Source of the DNA: Rhodanobacteraceae bacterium | Lineage (GTDB): Bacteria > Pseudomonadota > Gammaproteobacteria > Xanthomonadales > SZUA-5 | Length of the DNA: 64,000 nucleotides | NCBI GenBank assembly: GCA_024234055.1 | Contig: JACKOW010000005.1 | Location: 124,001 to 188,000 of the forward strand | Direction: 5' to 3' | Shown: in pieces, positions 54,992 to 63,949 of the stretch | Numbering within the stretch: the stretch's first letter is position 1 | How the letters are laid out: each line of letters begins with the position of its first letter | Notes under the pieces: model-generated | Told to the model about the DNA's origin: nothing | Databases searched by the model: none | Seen by the model: only the letters and a program-made list of their open reading frames with translations | Translations under genes and position numbers: made by a program

Positions 54992-56437
54992 TCAGGGAAG
55001 GACCTTGATCGGCCGTGATGCGAGGACCCTGTCACTGCTGTAGACCATGAAACGCAGCTCATAGTCGCCGGCTTCTTCTGGTGCCCGAATCTCGTAGCTT
55101 TCATCTTCGCCACGGATGTCGTCATAGCCCAGATAGGCACCGGGCTCACTGCCGGCGGGCGCAAAGCCGATCCAGTTGCCCTGGGCGACCGGGCCACGGG
55201 CGCGGATCGTCACCATCTCACCCGCCTTGACCTGCGCCGGCGCTTCGATCGTCGCCTCTGCCGGCAGAATCTTGATGGTCTGTCGCGCCGCCACCGACTC
55301 GCTCTCATTGAGCACATAGCGCAGCTCGTAGTTACCGGCCTCTACCGGGGTACGCAAGCTGTAGCGGGATTCACCGGCCTGCGGCCGCAAATAATCCAGA
55401 TAGGCACCGTTGCCACTTCCCGAGGGGGCGAAACCGATCCAGTGCGAACCGCTGACCGGGCCGCTGGCCTGAATCTCGATGGTGCTGGCTGCCACCGCTT
55501 GCGCAGGTCCGCTGATCGACACCGCGCTGGGCGTCACCTCGATGGTGCGACGGGCCAGCACGTTCGGCTCGCGCAGAGGACTGAAATAACGCAATTCGTA
55601 ACGTCCGGGCTCGGCTGGCATCGCCAGCTCTGTGCTGCCGTCCCGATCGGCGTCCTTGATCCAGACATAGCCAAGTTCGCCAGCATCGCTCGGGGCAGTC
55701 GGATAGATGCCGATGAAATCGCCGTCGTCACCCGGCCCCTCGAAAGACACACGAATGCTGGTGACGATAGGCGCCTTATCCGGCGCGCTGATGCTGGCCG
55801 TGGCTGCCGGCAGCCTGGCCTCGGTGCTGACCGCTACCGCGGCGGTCAGGGATCCGGACAAACCTTTGGCATCGCGCGCATTGAAGTACTGGCCACCGGT
55901 GTTCTCCGCCAGACAGCGCAATTGCGCCTGATGGGCCGGATTCGAGACATCAAAGCCGATGACGTGGGCGGTGAAGTCGACGCCATTCTTCTCCAGCTCC
56001 TTGCCGACGGCGCAGGGGTCCAGATTGCAGGTCTCTTCGCCATCGGAAATCAGGATCACGGTCGCCTTCTGCTCCGAGGACTTGAGCACCTCGGCTGCCT
56101 GAATCACCGCCGCCGAAAGCGGCGTCATCCCCTTGGGGTTCAATGTCCGCACCTGATCGCGCAGAGCCGCAGCATCCAGCGGTTGTGGCGCAAACAGGGT
56201 TTCGATATCGGTGCAGTCGCCCTTGCGGCGATGGCCGTAGGCCACCAGTCCCAGCCGATTCTCGGGCTTCCAGTTGACGGCTAGCTGATCCACCGCCTCG
56301 CGTGCGATCTCGATCTTGGCCTTGCCATCGATCTGACCCCACATCGACCCCGATGCATCGAGCACCAGCATCACGTTTTCTTCGGCAGAAACGGATCCTG
56401 CGGACAACAACATCAGTGCAGCAAACCATTGGCGCAT
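54992..56437 (-). CDS. Secreted VWA-domain protein with three C-terminal repeats
   Basis: 481 residues from ATG 56437, with AAAGGA upstream and a signal peptide (QWFAALMLLSAGSVSAE). The VWA domain spans about 20-205 with an intact metal-ion site: DASGS (27-31), the Thr in GMTPLSAAV and Asp in ISDGEETC. After it come three repeats of about 85-95 residues, each with a WIGFAP or IGIYP strand, YLDY/YLGY and ending YELRY. This resembles bacterial secreted VWA proteins with Ig-like tails. It may be a binding or adhesion protein in the periplasm or outside. It lies downstream of the aspartyl protease on the same strand. Confidence 0.88.
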   Translation of the reverse strand: MRQWFAALMLLSAGSVSAEENVMLVLDASGSMWGQIDGKAKIEIAREAVDQLAVNWKPENRLGLVAYGHRRKGDCTDIETLFAPQPLDAAALRDQVRTLNPKGMTPLSAAVIQAAEVLKSSEQKATVILISDGEETCNLDPCAVGKELEKNGVDFTAHVIGFDVSNPAHQAQLRCLAENTGGQYFNARDAKGLSGSLTAAVAVSTEARLPAATASISAPDKAPIVTSIRVSFEGPGDDGDFIGIYPTAPSDAGELGYVWIKDADRDGSTELAMPAEPGRYELRYFSPLREPNVLARRTIEVTPSAVSISGPAQAVAASTIEIQASGPVSGSHWIGFAPSGSGNGAYLDYLRPQAGESRYSLRTPVEAGNYELRYVLNESESVAARQTIKILPAEATIEAPAQVKAGEMVTIRARGPVAQGNWIGFAPAGSEPGAYLGYDDIRGEDESYEIRAPEEAGDYELRFMVYSSDRVLASRPIKVLP

Positions 56438-56507
56438 CGGCAATCCTTTCTCGTTGATCAAGAAAGGCAGAATACGGAGTTGAACGTCTTGAGGGGTCAG
56501 CAAGAGG

Positions 56508-57449
56508 TCAAGAGCCGTCCGACTGGCCTACCCAAAGCTGCTTGCCCTGGTAATCGATCAACAGCCTTTGCCCGGCGATGATGTCGGCGCCGATCAGTCC
56601 TCCCGCCTGATCCGGCCCCACGCCCAGCACCATCAGTACCGGGAGATCCCCCACTTCGACTTCAGTCTGCTTGCGCAATCCGGCATAGATGAGGGTGGGC
56701 GGGATCGAAATCACCGGCAATTCAGTGGGCAATCCATCCAGGCCACGACGTGTCACCAGACGCAGGGGCGGCGCCTGATTCAAGCCCAGCGCCGAGCGCG
56801 CGGCTGCATTGATCGACGTAAACGGTGCCCCGGTGTCGAGCACCCAACGGATGCTGCCCTCGCCCCACGCGGTCTGGTGTACCGGAAACGCCGCCAACGG
56901 CTGCAGGAATTCGGTGGATTGCGCCCGGTGCCGGGCACTCCAGTCTGCTACCGAATCTTTCGGCCACAGCCGGAAGCGCTGCTCCACCCCGTCAAACTCG
57001 ACCGCGTAGGGCGTCAGCAGCGGTTGTCCAATCACGCACGCAGTCTCGCCTTTGGGTCCGATCAATCCGTCCAGATCACGCTGCACAAAGGTCATTGCCG
57101 GCAGTTCCAGGTCGGCGACCCGCAGGCCACTGACGCGGACGCGTTCCACGCTGACCGAGCCGTTGGCGCCGGTCGCGCTGACATCTGGCATCGCTTCGCC
57201 AAATTCACCCAGGGCAGCCAAGACGGCTTTCGGTGCCACGCCCGCCATGGCACCGGTATCGACCACGCAGTCGACCATGCCGGCGCCTGGAAAGCTGACC
57301 TCGATCAGCGGGTGACCCTTGTTCGACTGCAACATCGGGACATCCAACGCAGGCATGACGCGGTCGCTGGCAACAGCGACATTCATCAGCAGGTAAACCG
57401 CGCCAGTCAGCGAGATGCTGGCCAGGCCGCCAAATTGCTTGCGAAGCAT
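56508..57449 (-). CDS. Exported retropepsin-like aspartyl protease
   Basis: 313 residues from ATG 57449, with AAAAGGA upstream. After a signal peptide (ISLTGAVYLLMNVAVAS), two Asp-protease half-domains each carry a DTG: CVVDTGAMAG (Asp64) and WVLDTGAPFTSI (about Asp202). Each half has a GLIGxxxxxG-type strand, so the two halves could pack as one pepsin-like or retropepsin-like enzyme in a single chain. Bacterial proteins of this type are mostly uncharacterised. The gene is 70 bases upstream of the VWA gene. Confidence 0.85.
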   Translation of the reverse strand: MLRKQFGGLASISLTGAVYLLMNVAVASDRVMPALDVPMLQSNKGHPLIEVSFPGAGMVDCVVDTGAMAGVAPKAVLAALGEFGEAMPDVSATGANGSVSVERVRVSGLRVADLELPAMTFVQRDLDGLIGPKGETACVIGQPLLTPYAVEFDGVEQRFRLWPKDSVADWSARHRAQSTEFLQPLAAFPVHQTAWGEGSIRWVLDTGAPFTSINAAARSALGLNQAPPLRLVTRRGLDGLPTELPVISIPPTLIYAGLRKQTEVEVGDLPVLMVLGVGPDQAGGLIGADIIAGQRLLIDYQGKQLWVGQSDGS

Positions 57450-57570
57450 GAGTGATGTCCTTTTGTCCGTACGCGGAACGAATTGACCGCAGCGCAAGAG
57501 ATGCGCTTGCGCGACAAAAGGTCGCAGCGCGGGGCGATGGAAGCTCCCGGACCGTTGACGCCAGTCCGGT

Positions 57571-59244
57571 TCAGCGCAGCTCGCGGCGCAGGATCTTGCC
57601 CACTGGGGTCTTCGGCAGGCTGTCGCGGAACTCGATGCGCTTGGGCTGCTTGTAGCCCGTGAGCATCTCCCGGCAATGGGCACGCAGGGCTTCCTCGCTC
57701 AGCGCCGGGTCCTTGCGGACGACCACCAGCTTCACGGCTTCGCCGGTCTTGTCGTCGGGGATGCCGACGGCAGCCGCTTCGAGCACACCGGGATGCATGG
57801 CAACGACGTCTTCGATTTCATTCGGAAACACGTTGAAACCCGAGACCAGGATCATGTCCTTGCGGCGGTCAAGCAGGAACAGATAGCCGCCTTCGCCGCG
57901 CTTGGCGATATCGCCGGTGCGGAACCAGCCCCCCTCGAAGAAGGCATCAGCGGTCTCGTCCGGGCGTTGCCAGTACCCGCTGGTGACTTGCGGTCCGCGC
58001 ACGCACAGTTCGCCGGGCTCGCCGATGGGAACCTCCTCGCCCTGCTCATCGCGCAGGCTGATGTCCACATCCGGCAAGGGCAGCCCGATGGAACCTGCAG
58101 GATTCGGGGCATCCCAGCGATTCACGGTGATGCCGGCACTGGTTTCCGACAAGCCGTACATTTCGACGACTTCACGGCCGGTGACCTGCTTCCAGCGCTC
58201 GGCAGTCGCCCGGCGCAGCGCCGTGCCGCCCTGGATGCAGAGCTTGAGCGAGCTGAAATCGAGCGCCGTGAATTCGGGCGAGTTCAGCAGCGCGTCGTAG
58301 AGTGTGTTGACGCCCGAGAAGATGGAGGGCCGGTACTGGCGGAAGCTGGCCACCAGCCCCGGGATATCGCGTGGGTTGGTGATCAGCACACCATGCAGGC
58401 CGTGGGTCCAGGCGTACATCATGTTGGTGTAGGCGGCGATGTGATACAGCGGCAGGCAGATCAGACCGATTTCCTTCGACGGGTTCAGTGCCCGTCCCAG
58501 CCATTGCTCACACGCTGCCACATTGGCCATCAGCGCAATGTGCGAGAGCGCCGCGCCCTTGGAGACGCCCGTGGTCCCTCCGGTGTACTGCAGTTGCGCC
58601 ACCTCGGTGGCCGCAGCTGTCGGCGTTACTCGCGGCTGGTTCGAGCCGTGCGACAGCGCCTCCGGCCAGCCCACCGCGCCGGGAATGGAAAACTCGGGGA
58701 TCAGCTTCTTCACGTACTTGAGCGTGAAGTTCACGATCGTCGACTTCGGCCAGCTCAACAGATCGCCGACACGGGTGGTGATCACATGCTTGACACCGGT
58801 GTCTTCGAGCGCCTCGGCAGCCACGGCGCCAAAGTTCTCGATCACGATCAGCGCCGACGCGCCCGAGTCCTTCAACTGATGACGCAATTCGCGCGCCGTG
58901 TACAGCGGATTGACCAGCACCGAAATCAGATCCGCCCGGAGGATGCCGAGCACGGCGATCGGGAACTGCAGCAGATTGGGCAGCATCACCGCCACCCGAT
59001 CCCCTGGCTTCAGGCCCAGCTCACCGCGCAGATAGGCAGCCAGATCGGCACTCAGGCGATCAATGTCGGCATAGCTCAGCGTCTTGCCCATATTGGTAAA
59101 CGCGGGCTGCTTGCTGCGGCGCTGACAGACCTCGATGAGCATCTGCGGCAGGCTCTGGCCGGCATCGATGGCGGCGCTGGCTATGTTCTCGAAGTCTTCC
59201 TTGGCGAGCGGTGATGGGGTGTTGCGTCCAAAGGGTCGGGTCAT
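57571..59244 (-). CDS. fadD: Long-chain fatty-acid-CoA ligase
   Basis: 557 residues from ATG 59244. An ANL-family adenylating enzyme that activates fatty acids with ATP and CoA at the membrane. Motifs: QYTGGTTGVSKGAALSH (phosphate loop), MYGLSETSAG, GWFRTGDIAKRGEGGYLFLL, DRRKDMILVSGFNVFP and the C-terminal GYKQPKRIEF with PKTPVGKILRR (catalytic Lys). The length matches E. coli FadD (561). Its neighbours are not beta-oxidation genes. Confidence 0.92.
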   Translation of the reverse strand: MTRPFGRNTPSPLAKEDFENIASAAIDAGQSLPQMLIEVCQRRSKQPAFTNMGKTLSYADIDRLSADLAAYLRGELGLKPGDRVAVMLPNLLQFPIAVLGILRADLISVLVNPLYTARELRHQLKDSGASALIVIENFGAVAAEALEDTGVKHVITTRVGDLLSWPKSTIVNFTLKYVKKLIPEFSIPGAVGWPEALSHGSNQPRVTPTAAATEVAQLQYTGGTTGVSKGAALSHIALMANVAACEQWLGRALNPSKEIGLICLPLYHIAAYTNMMYAWTHGLHGVLITNPRDIPGLVASFRQYRPSIFSGVNTLYDALLNSPEFTALDFSSLKLCIQGGTALRRATAERWKQVTGREVVEMYGLSETSAGITVNRWDAPNPAGSIGLPLPDVDISLRDEQGEEVPIGEPGELCVRGPQVTSGYWQRPDETADAFFEGGWFRTGDIAKRGEGGYLFLLDRRKDMILVSGFNVFPNEIEDVVAMHPGVLEAAAVGIPDDKTGEAVKLVVVRKDPALSEEALRAHCREMLTGYKQPKRIEFRDSLPKTPVGKILRRELR

Positions 59245-59330
59245 CGGAATTCTCGGGCGGCAAGCAGACGACAATGGTGCGCGGACTGCGCGTGAAAGTC
59301 ATGTCGTTGCAAGGAGCAACCGCGACTGAC

Positions 59331-60293
59331 TCAGTCGTCGTCTCCGCGCACGGTCAGGTTTCCCTGTCGGCGACGATCCAGCGCCAGTTGCAACACGTCG
59401 GGCCGGGAATAGTGCCCGGCGGGATCGAAGTTCTGACGTTCACGGCGCACCAGGGCGTGATCCAGTTCGGCCAGGATCAGGCGTTCTTCGCCGACGACCG
59501 GCTCCACCAGCCAACGGCCGTCTGGCCCGGCGATGCAGGATCCACCATTGGCTGACATGGCCGGCAACAGTGGCCGCAGCTGATCGGCAAAAGGCAGCTC
59601 TTCCGGCAAATCCTCGGCGCGCATCAAACCCGACACCGAGAGTACGAAGCTGCGTCCCTCACGCGCCAGAAAGCGCGTGCATTCGGCGGTATTACGCTCA
59701 TTGCCAGGCCAGAGCGCCAGATGCAGGTCCTCGCCCTGGTTGTGCAGCGCCGCGCGCGGCAGGGTCATCCAGTTTTCCCAGCACAGCAGCCCTCCCACCG
59801 TGAATGCCCCCAGCGCATGGCAGCGCAATCCGTGGCCATCGCCCGGCGCCCAGACCAGTCGCTCTTCGTAGGTGGGCACCAGCTTGCGGTGCACCGGTTG
59901 CAGCTCACCACTCGCATCGATGTAGACCAGCGAGCAATACAGTGAATGTCCACCGCGATCGCTCGCCCGCTCCATGCAGCCAAGCGCGATGACCATGCGG
60001 CTGTCACGGGCCAGCTCCTGCAGCGGCGCCAGATCGTCCTCGGGATTGACCGCCTCCTCCAGATAATGGGCATAGAGGGTCTTCTGGAAGTCGTCTTCAA
60101 AGCGCGCGCCGTCCGTGAGTTCCACCCAGAAGGGATAGCCGGGCAGCAGTGCCTCGCCGAACACGCACAGGCCGGCATCGGCGTCGGCCGCCCGCTGGGC
60201 CCAGGCCGTCATCTTCCACAGCGTGCGCTCACGCTCCAGCCACACCGGCGCCATCTGTGCCAGGGCCACTTTCAAGCTCGCTTGTGCTGACAT
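59331..60293 (-). CDS. Nitrilase-family carbon-nitrogen hydrolase
   Basis: 320 residues from ATG 60293, with AGGAGG upstream. The catalytic triad is present: Glu in FGEALLPGYPFW (about 48), Lys in VHRKLVPTYEERLVW (about 130) and Cys in LLCWENWM (about 162). The CWENW pattern places it in the true nitrilase or cyanide-type branch rather than the amidases. It probably converts a nitrile to an acid and ammonia; the substrate is not evident. It is 86 bases upstream of fadD on the same strand. Confidence 0.9.
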   Translation of the reverse strand: MSAQASLKVALAQMAPVWLERERTLWKMTAWAQRAADADAGLCVFGEALLPGYPFWVELTDGARFEDDFQKTLYAHYLEEAVNPEDDLAPLQELARDSRMVIALGCMERASDRGGHSLYCSLVYIDASGELQPVHRKLVPTYEERLVWAPGDGHGLRCHALGAFTVGGLLCWENWMTLPRAALHNQGEDLHLALWPGNERNTAECTRFLAREGRSFVLSVSGLMRAEDLPEELPFADQLRPLLPAMSANGGSCIAGPDGRWLVEPVVGEERLILAELDHALVRRERQNFDPAGHYSRPDVLQLALDRRRQGNLTVRGDDD

Positions 60294-60431
60294 GTCCGCC
60301 TCCTGAAATGCTGAGAAAATCTGAACAGGCATTCGTGATCAGGCCGATTATCGTTCAGCTTGACCGCGCCGTTCATATTCCAGGCCGCACTCTATCGCTG
60401 CGGCCACAACGGCTCGACTGGAGGATGCACC

Positions 60432-60959
60432 ATGCAAACGATCAAGCACACGGGTCTGGCTCTGGTTTTCGGATGCGCTGCCATGCTGGTGACCCCGCTG
60501 GCCGACGCCGGGCATCGCCGTCACGGCAACAACGACGCGGCCATCGGCATCGCCGTGGTTCTCGGCGCGGCGGCACTGATCTCGGCCAGTCGCGATCACC
60601 ATCGCCAGTCCTATGCCGGCTCGGGCTATGGCGGAGCCGGTTACGGTAGATACGGCTATGCCGGATCCGGCTACGGCGGTGCGGCCTACAGCAATTACGG
60701 CCCCGGCTACGACAACGCCGGCTTCAGCACCACAGTGGTTGGCGGCTACCACCGGGGCAATCCTTACCCGTCCGCTTATGGCGCCGAGAGCTATGCCGAC
60801 CAAGGCTACAGCGACTACGGCCACGAAACCGGCCATGTCGATGACTCCTACGACAGCCAGGGCTTCGACAGGCCGGAGTATTACGACGAGGACGGCGCCG
60901 CCTATTGCGACGACGGGGATGACTCCGACTACGGCTACACGGACGATGATTACCCCTAG
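60432..60959 (+). CDS. Small secreted protein with Gly/Tyr/Asp-rich tail
   Basis: 175 residues from ATG 60432, with GGAGGATGCACC upstream. The signal peptide HTGLALVFGCAAMLVTPLADAG is followed by a short segment (NNDAAIGIAVVLGAAALISA), which could be a second hydrophobic helix. A Tyr/Gly/Asp/Ser-rich tail makes up the last 115 residues (GSGYGGAGYGRYGYAG, then DDGDDSDYGYTDDDYP). The next gene shares this N-half but has a His/Arg tail. No known function; an extracellular or periplasmic matrix protein is a guess. It is divergent from the nitrilase. Confidence 0.75.
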   Translation: MQTIKHTGLALVFGCAAMLVTPLADAGHRRHGNNDAAIGIAVVLGAAALISASRDHHRQSYAGSGYGGAGYGRYGYAGSGYGGAAYSNYGPGYDNAGFSTTVVGGYHRGNPYPSAYGAESYADQGYSDYGHETGHVDDSYDSQGFDRPEYYDEDGAAYCDDGDDSDYGYTDDDYP

Positions 60960-61105
60960 GACGGCCGCTGAGGTGGCGCGCCTTGCGCGATCAAATCTGA
61001 ACGAAATTGTCTCGTTCAGCTAAAGCGGCAGCTTCTGTTCAGGCAACAAGGGGCAAGGTAGGAAGCGTAGACACGGGACACATGGATCCCTGAGGAGAAG
61101 GCACC

Positions 61106-61450
61106 ATGAATTCGACCTACAAGCTGTTGACTGTCATCGTCTTCACTTGCGCCGCAATGCTGGTTGCGCCCATCGCTTCAGCGGGTCAGAGGCACTACGA
61201 CCGGCATGATGACCGCAACGACGCCGCCGTCGGCATTGCACTTGCCATCGGCGTTGCGGCCCTGATTGCCTCGCATGACCACGATCGTCATCATCGCCGC
61301 CACCGTGGCCACTACTACGGCAACGACTACGGCTATCGCGGCTACCGCGATCCGCGCCATGGTCATCGCGGCAACCACCACCGTTACTATCGCGACAGCT
61401 ACCGTGACCAGCGCCGACATGCCCGCCAGCACCGCTATCGTGGCTGGTAA
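61106..61450 (+). CDS. Small secreted protein with His/Arg/Tyr-rich tail, paralogue of the preceding gene
   Basis: 114 residues from ATG 61106, with GAGGAGAAGGCACC upstream. The N-terminus aligns with the neighbour at 60432: VFTCAAMLVAPIASAG, then NDAAVGIALAIGVAALIAS. The tail is instead rich in His, Arg, Tyr and Gly (DRHHRRHRGHYYGNDYG), strongly basic where the neighbour is acidic. It could bind metal or interact with its acidic partner (inference). A good terminator follows 20 bases after the stop. Confidence 0.78.
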   Translation: MNSTYKLLTVIVFTCAAMLVAPIASAGQRHYDRHDDRNDAAVGIALAIGVAALIASHDHDRHHRRHRGHYYGNDYGYRGYRDPRHGHRGNHHRYYRDSYRDQRRHARQHRYRGW

Positions 61451-61470
61451 GCCAGTCTGACAGCAACACA

Positions 61471-61503
61471 GAAGGCGACCCCGGGGTCGCCTTCGTTGTT
61501 CTT
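61471..61503 (+). terminator. Rho-independent terminator after the small secreted protein
   Basis: GAAGGCGACCCC (61471-61482) and GGGGTCGCCTTC (61483-61494) form a perfect hairpin followed by GTTGTTCTT. This is the most conventional terminator seen in the window. Confidence 0.85.
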
Positions 61504-61555
61504 GGGCCTCGCCAGGCATCGAAACCGCTCGCAAGCTGTTGATTTTCTTTATCCA

Positions 61556-61660
61556 CCTGTAGGAGCGCCCCTGCGGCGCGACTGCTGCTTCGGTCCTGCG
61601 GCGCGACTGCTGCTTCGGTCCTGCGGCGTGGCGGTCGCGACGCGAGGTCGCTCCTACAGG
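61556..61660. repeat. GTAGGAGCG-type repeat with inverted ends and a 25-base internal duplication
   Basis: CCTGTAGGAGCG (61556-61567) and CGCTCCTACAGG (61649-61660) are perfect inverted ends. Inside, a 25-base unit (CTGCGGCGCGACTGCTGCTT, then CGGTC) occurs twice in tandem from 61571 and begins a third time. The ends resemble the repeat at 3410 and 8678. Bases 61672-61728 that follow repeat 37194-37250. Confidence 0.75.
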
Positions 61661-61872
61661 CGGGTTTGTGGTTCATGGCCCGTGCGCAGTGTCGGGCCGA
61701 TTCAGGTGGCTCGCAAAGACGCAACACCAGCTGCTGGTGGCACCGAGCCCGGCAGCACGCAGACCATCCATCTGCACAAAAAGCTGACAGACTGCTCAAT
61801 TGTTGCTTTCATGCAGGATCGAAATACCCGCTGCCATTCGATCTTGCAGTCTGAACGTCCGGGAGATGCGTC

Positions 61873-63579
61873 ATGAATCAGCCGTCAGGGTCCACATCAA
61901 CCGAGGTCATCGAGACCGATCTGACCGGACTCGATCTGATCAATCAGCCCTTGTTGAACAAGGGCACGGCATTCACCGAGGAGGAACGCCACGACTTCCG
62001 TCTGCACGGCACGCTGCCGCCGACCATCGGCACGCTTGAAGGCCAGGTACAGCGCAGACTCAAGGTCTTGCGCAGCTTTGCCACCAACTTCGAGCGCTAT
62101 GCCTTTCTGCGCGACCTGCAGGATGCCAACGAGACCCTGTTCTACGCGCTGCTGGTCAACCACATCGAGGAACTGCTGCCGCTGGTGTACACCCCGACGG
62201 TGGGAGAGGGGTGCCAGCGATTCAGCGAAATCTGGCGCAAGCCGCGTGGCCTGTTTCTGAGCTATCCCAACCGCCACCGCATCCGCGAGATGCTGTCCTA
62301 TCCGCGCTTCGACAAGGTCCGCGTGATCGTGGTTAGTGATGGTGAACGCATACTCGGGCTCGGCGATCAGGGCGCCGGCGGCATGGGCATCTCCATCGGC
62401 AAACTGTCCTTGTATACCGCCTGTGCCGGCATCCACCCGGAGGCCACGCTGCCGATTGTGCTGGATGTCGGCACCAACAATCAGGAGCGACTCGACAACC
62501 CGCTGTACGTGGGCTGGCGTAATCCCCGCATCAGCGGTGCCGAATACGATGCCTTCGTGGAGGAGTTCGTCAGCGCTGTGGCCGAGCGCTTCCCGAACGT
62601 GCTGCTGCAGTGGGAGGACTTCGCCGGACACAATGCCGGTCGCCTCCTGGAGCGCTATCGCGACCGACTGTGCACCTTCAACGATGACATTCAGGGTACC
62701 GCTTCGGTGGCGGCAGGCACGCTGATGGCCGCCATCGGTGTCACCGGCGTGCCGCTGCGCGAGCAGCGTATCGCCATTGTCGGCGCTGGCGCCGCCGGCA
62801 CCGGCATTGCCAGCCTGCTGGTCAAGGCCATGATGGAAGAAGGCCTGAGCGAGGCCGAAGCACGGCAACGTTTCTATGTGCTGGACAGCAAGGGGCTGGT
62901 GGCCCATGGCCTGCGCGAAGTCAGCGGCGAGCGCGCGTTGTACGCGCAGTCGCAAGCGGCAGTCTCCGGATGGAGCTTGGGTTCAGCCGACGGCATCACC
63001 CTGCTCGACGTCATGAACAACGCCAGGCCGACCACCCTGATCGGCGTCTCCGGACAGGCCGGTGCCTTTACCGAATCGGCGATCCGGGCGATGGCCAGCC
63101 ACTGCGATCGACCGATCATCTTCCCGCTGTCGAATCCCACCTCGCGTACCGAGGCGATTCCCGCCGATCTGGTCGAGTGGACCGACGGCCGCGCCCTGAT
63201 CGGCACCGGCAGCCCCTTCCCGCCGGTGCCCTGGAAAGGCGAGATGCTGCCGATCAATCAGACCAACAATTCCTACATCTTCCCCGGTGTCGGCCTGGCG
63301 GTGCTGGCGGTCAACGCGCGTCGCGTCACCGATACCATGTTCATGGCCGCCGGCAAGGCCCTGGCGGCGCTGTCGCCAGCTCGACGTGACCCCAAGGCCC
63401 GGTTGCTGCCGCCCGTGGACCAGCTGCGCGCCGTGTCGATCGCCGTGGCCCTGGCCACGGCGCGTCAGGCACAGATCGACGGGGTCGCCGACGACTGCGA
63501 CGAGTCCGAACTGCTGCCGCGGATCAAGGCCCAGGTGTGGGAGCCGGTATATCGGCCCTACCGGTTCAAATCCGACTGA
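61873..63579 (+). CDS. maeA: NAD-type malic enzyme
   Basis: 568 residues (E. coli MaeA has 565). It oxidatively decarboxylates malate to pyruvate. The start ATG 61873 has GGGAGATG upstream. Motifs: YTPTVGEGCQRFSEIWRKPR, VVSDGERILGLGDQGAGGM, metal-binding Glu/Asp in WEDFAGHNA and TFNDDIQGTASV, and a Rossmann loop VGAGAAGTGIA. The layout suits the NAD-linked MaeA group, but cofactor preference cannot be proved by eye. Its last 22 bases overlap a convergent small gene. Confidence 0.95.
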   Translation: MNQPSGSTSTEVIETDLTGLDLINQPLLNKGTAFTEEERHDFRLHGTLPPTIGTLEGQVQRRLKVLRSFATNFERYAFLRDLQDANETLFYALLVNHIEELLPLVYTPTVGEGCQRFSEIWRKPRGLFLSYPNRHRIREMLSYPRFDKVRVIVVSDGERILGLGDQGAGGMGISIGKLSLYTACAGIHPEATLPIVLDVGTNNQERLDNPLYVGWRNPRISGAEYDAFVEEFVSAVAERFPNVLLQWEDFAGHNAGRLLERYRDRLCTFNDDIQGTASVAAGTLMAAIGVTGVPLREQRIAIVGAGAAGTGIASLLVKAMMEEGLSEAEARQRFYVLDSKGLVAHGLREVSGERALYAQSQAAVSGWSLGSADGITLLDVMNNARPTTLIGVSGQAGAFTESAIRAMASHCDRPIIFPLSNPTSRTEAIPADLVEWTDGRALIGTGSPFPPVPWKGEMLPINQTNNSYIFPGVGLAVLAVNARRVTDTMFMAAGKALAALSPARRDPKARLLPPVDQLRAVSIAVALATARQAQIDGVADDCDESELLPRIKAQVWEPVYRPYRFKSD

Positions 63580-63899
63580 GCGATCCATTGGCGCAGACCG
63601 TCTCGCCGCTGCTGAGCCTCGGTGCGTCCCGCACAGCAAGCGGCGCGAGCCAGATGTATCAGTTGCACATCGGCCATGGCGTCCTGGTCGGCGAGGTCGT
63701 CGATGAACTCTTCTGGGCCGCGGGTCCGTTCGCCACTCGGGACCAGCGCCTGATCTTGCATCGGTGCGGCCAAGAGCCAGACACCGGGAGCATCAGCCGA
63801 AGTCCGGGCCGGCTCAGGGGCCGACAAGGACTGACTGAACTCGCCCACGCAGGTGGAGGCGGCGAGCGCCAGGGCGATGGTCGCACTGAGTATCTTCAT
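63558..63899 (-). CDS. Small secreted protein, unknown
   Basis: 113 residues from ATG 63899. A signal peptide (ILSATIALALAASTCVG) is followed by a Ser/Pro/Ala segment and a helical acidic region (EFIDDLADQDAMADVQLIHL) with a Cys pair near residue 87. No recognised domain, and the ribosome site is weak. It is tail-to-tail with the malic enzyme gene (22-base overlap). Moderately plausible as a real gene. Confidence 0.55.
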   Translation of the reverse strand: MKILSATIALALAASTCVGEFSQSLSAPEPARTSADAPGVWLLAAPMQDQALVPSGERTRGPEEFIDDLADQDAMADVQLIHLARAACCAGRTEAQQRRDGLRQWIAQSDLNR

Positions 63900-63949
63900 G
63901 TTCGTGGTCCATGGGGAGATGCCGGAAATTCGTCCTTGGCCTGCCGCGC

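Noticed and set aside
57676..59214. 512-codon plus-strand frame opposite fadD
   Set aside because: Antisense shadow of a well-conserved enzyme.
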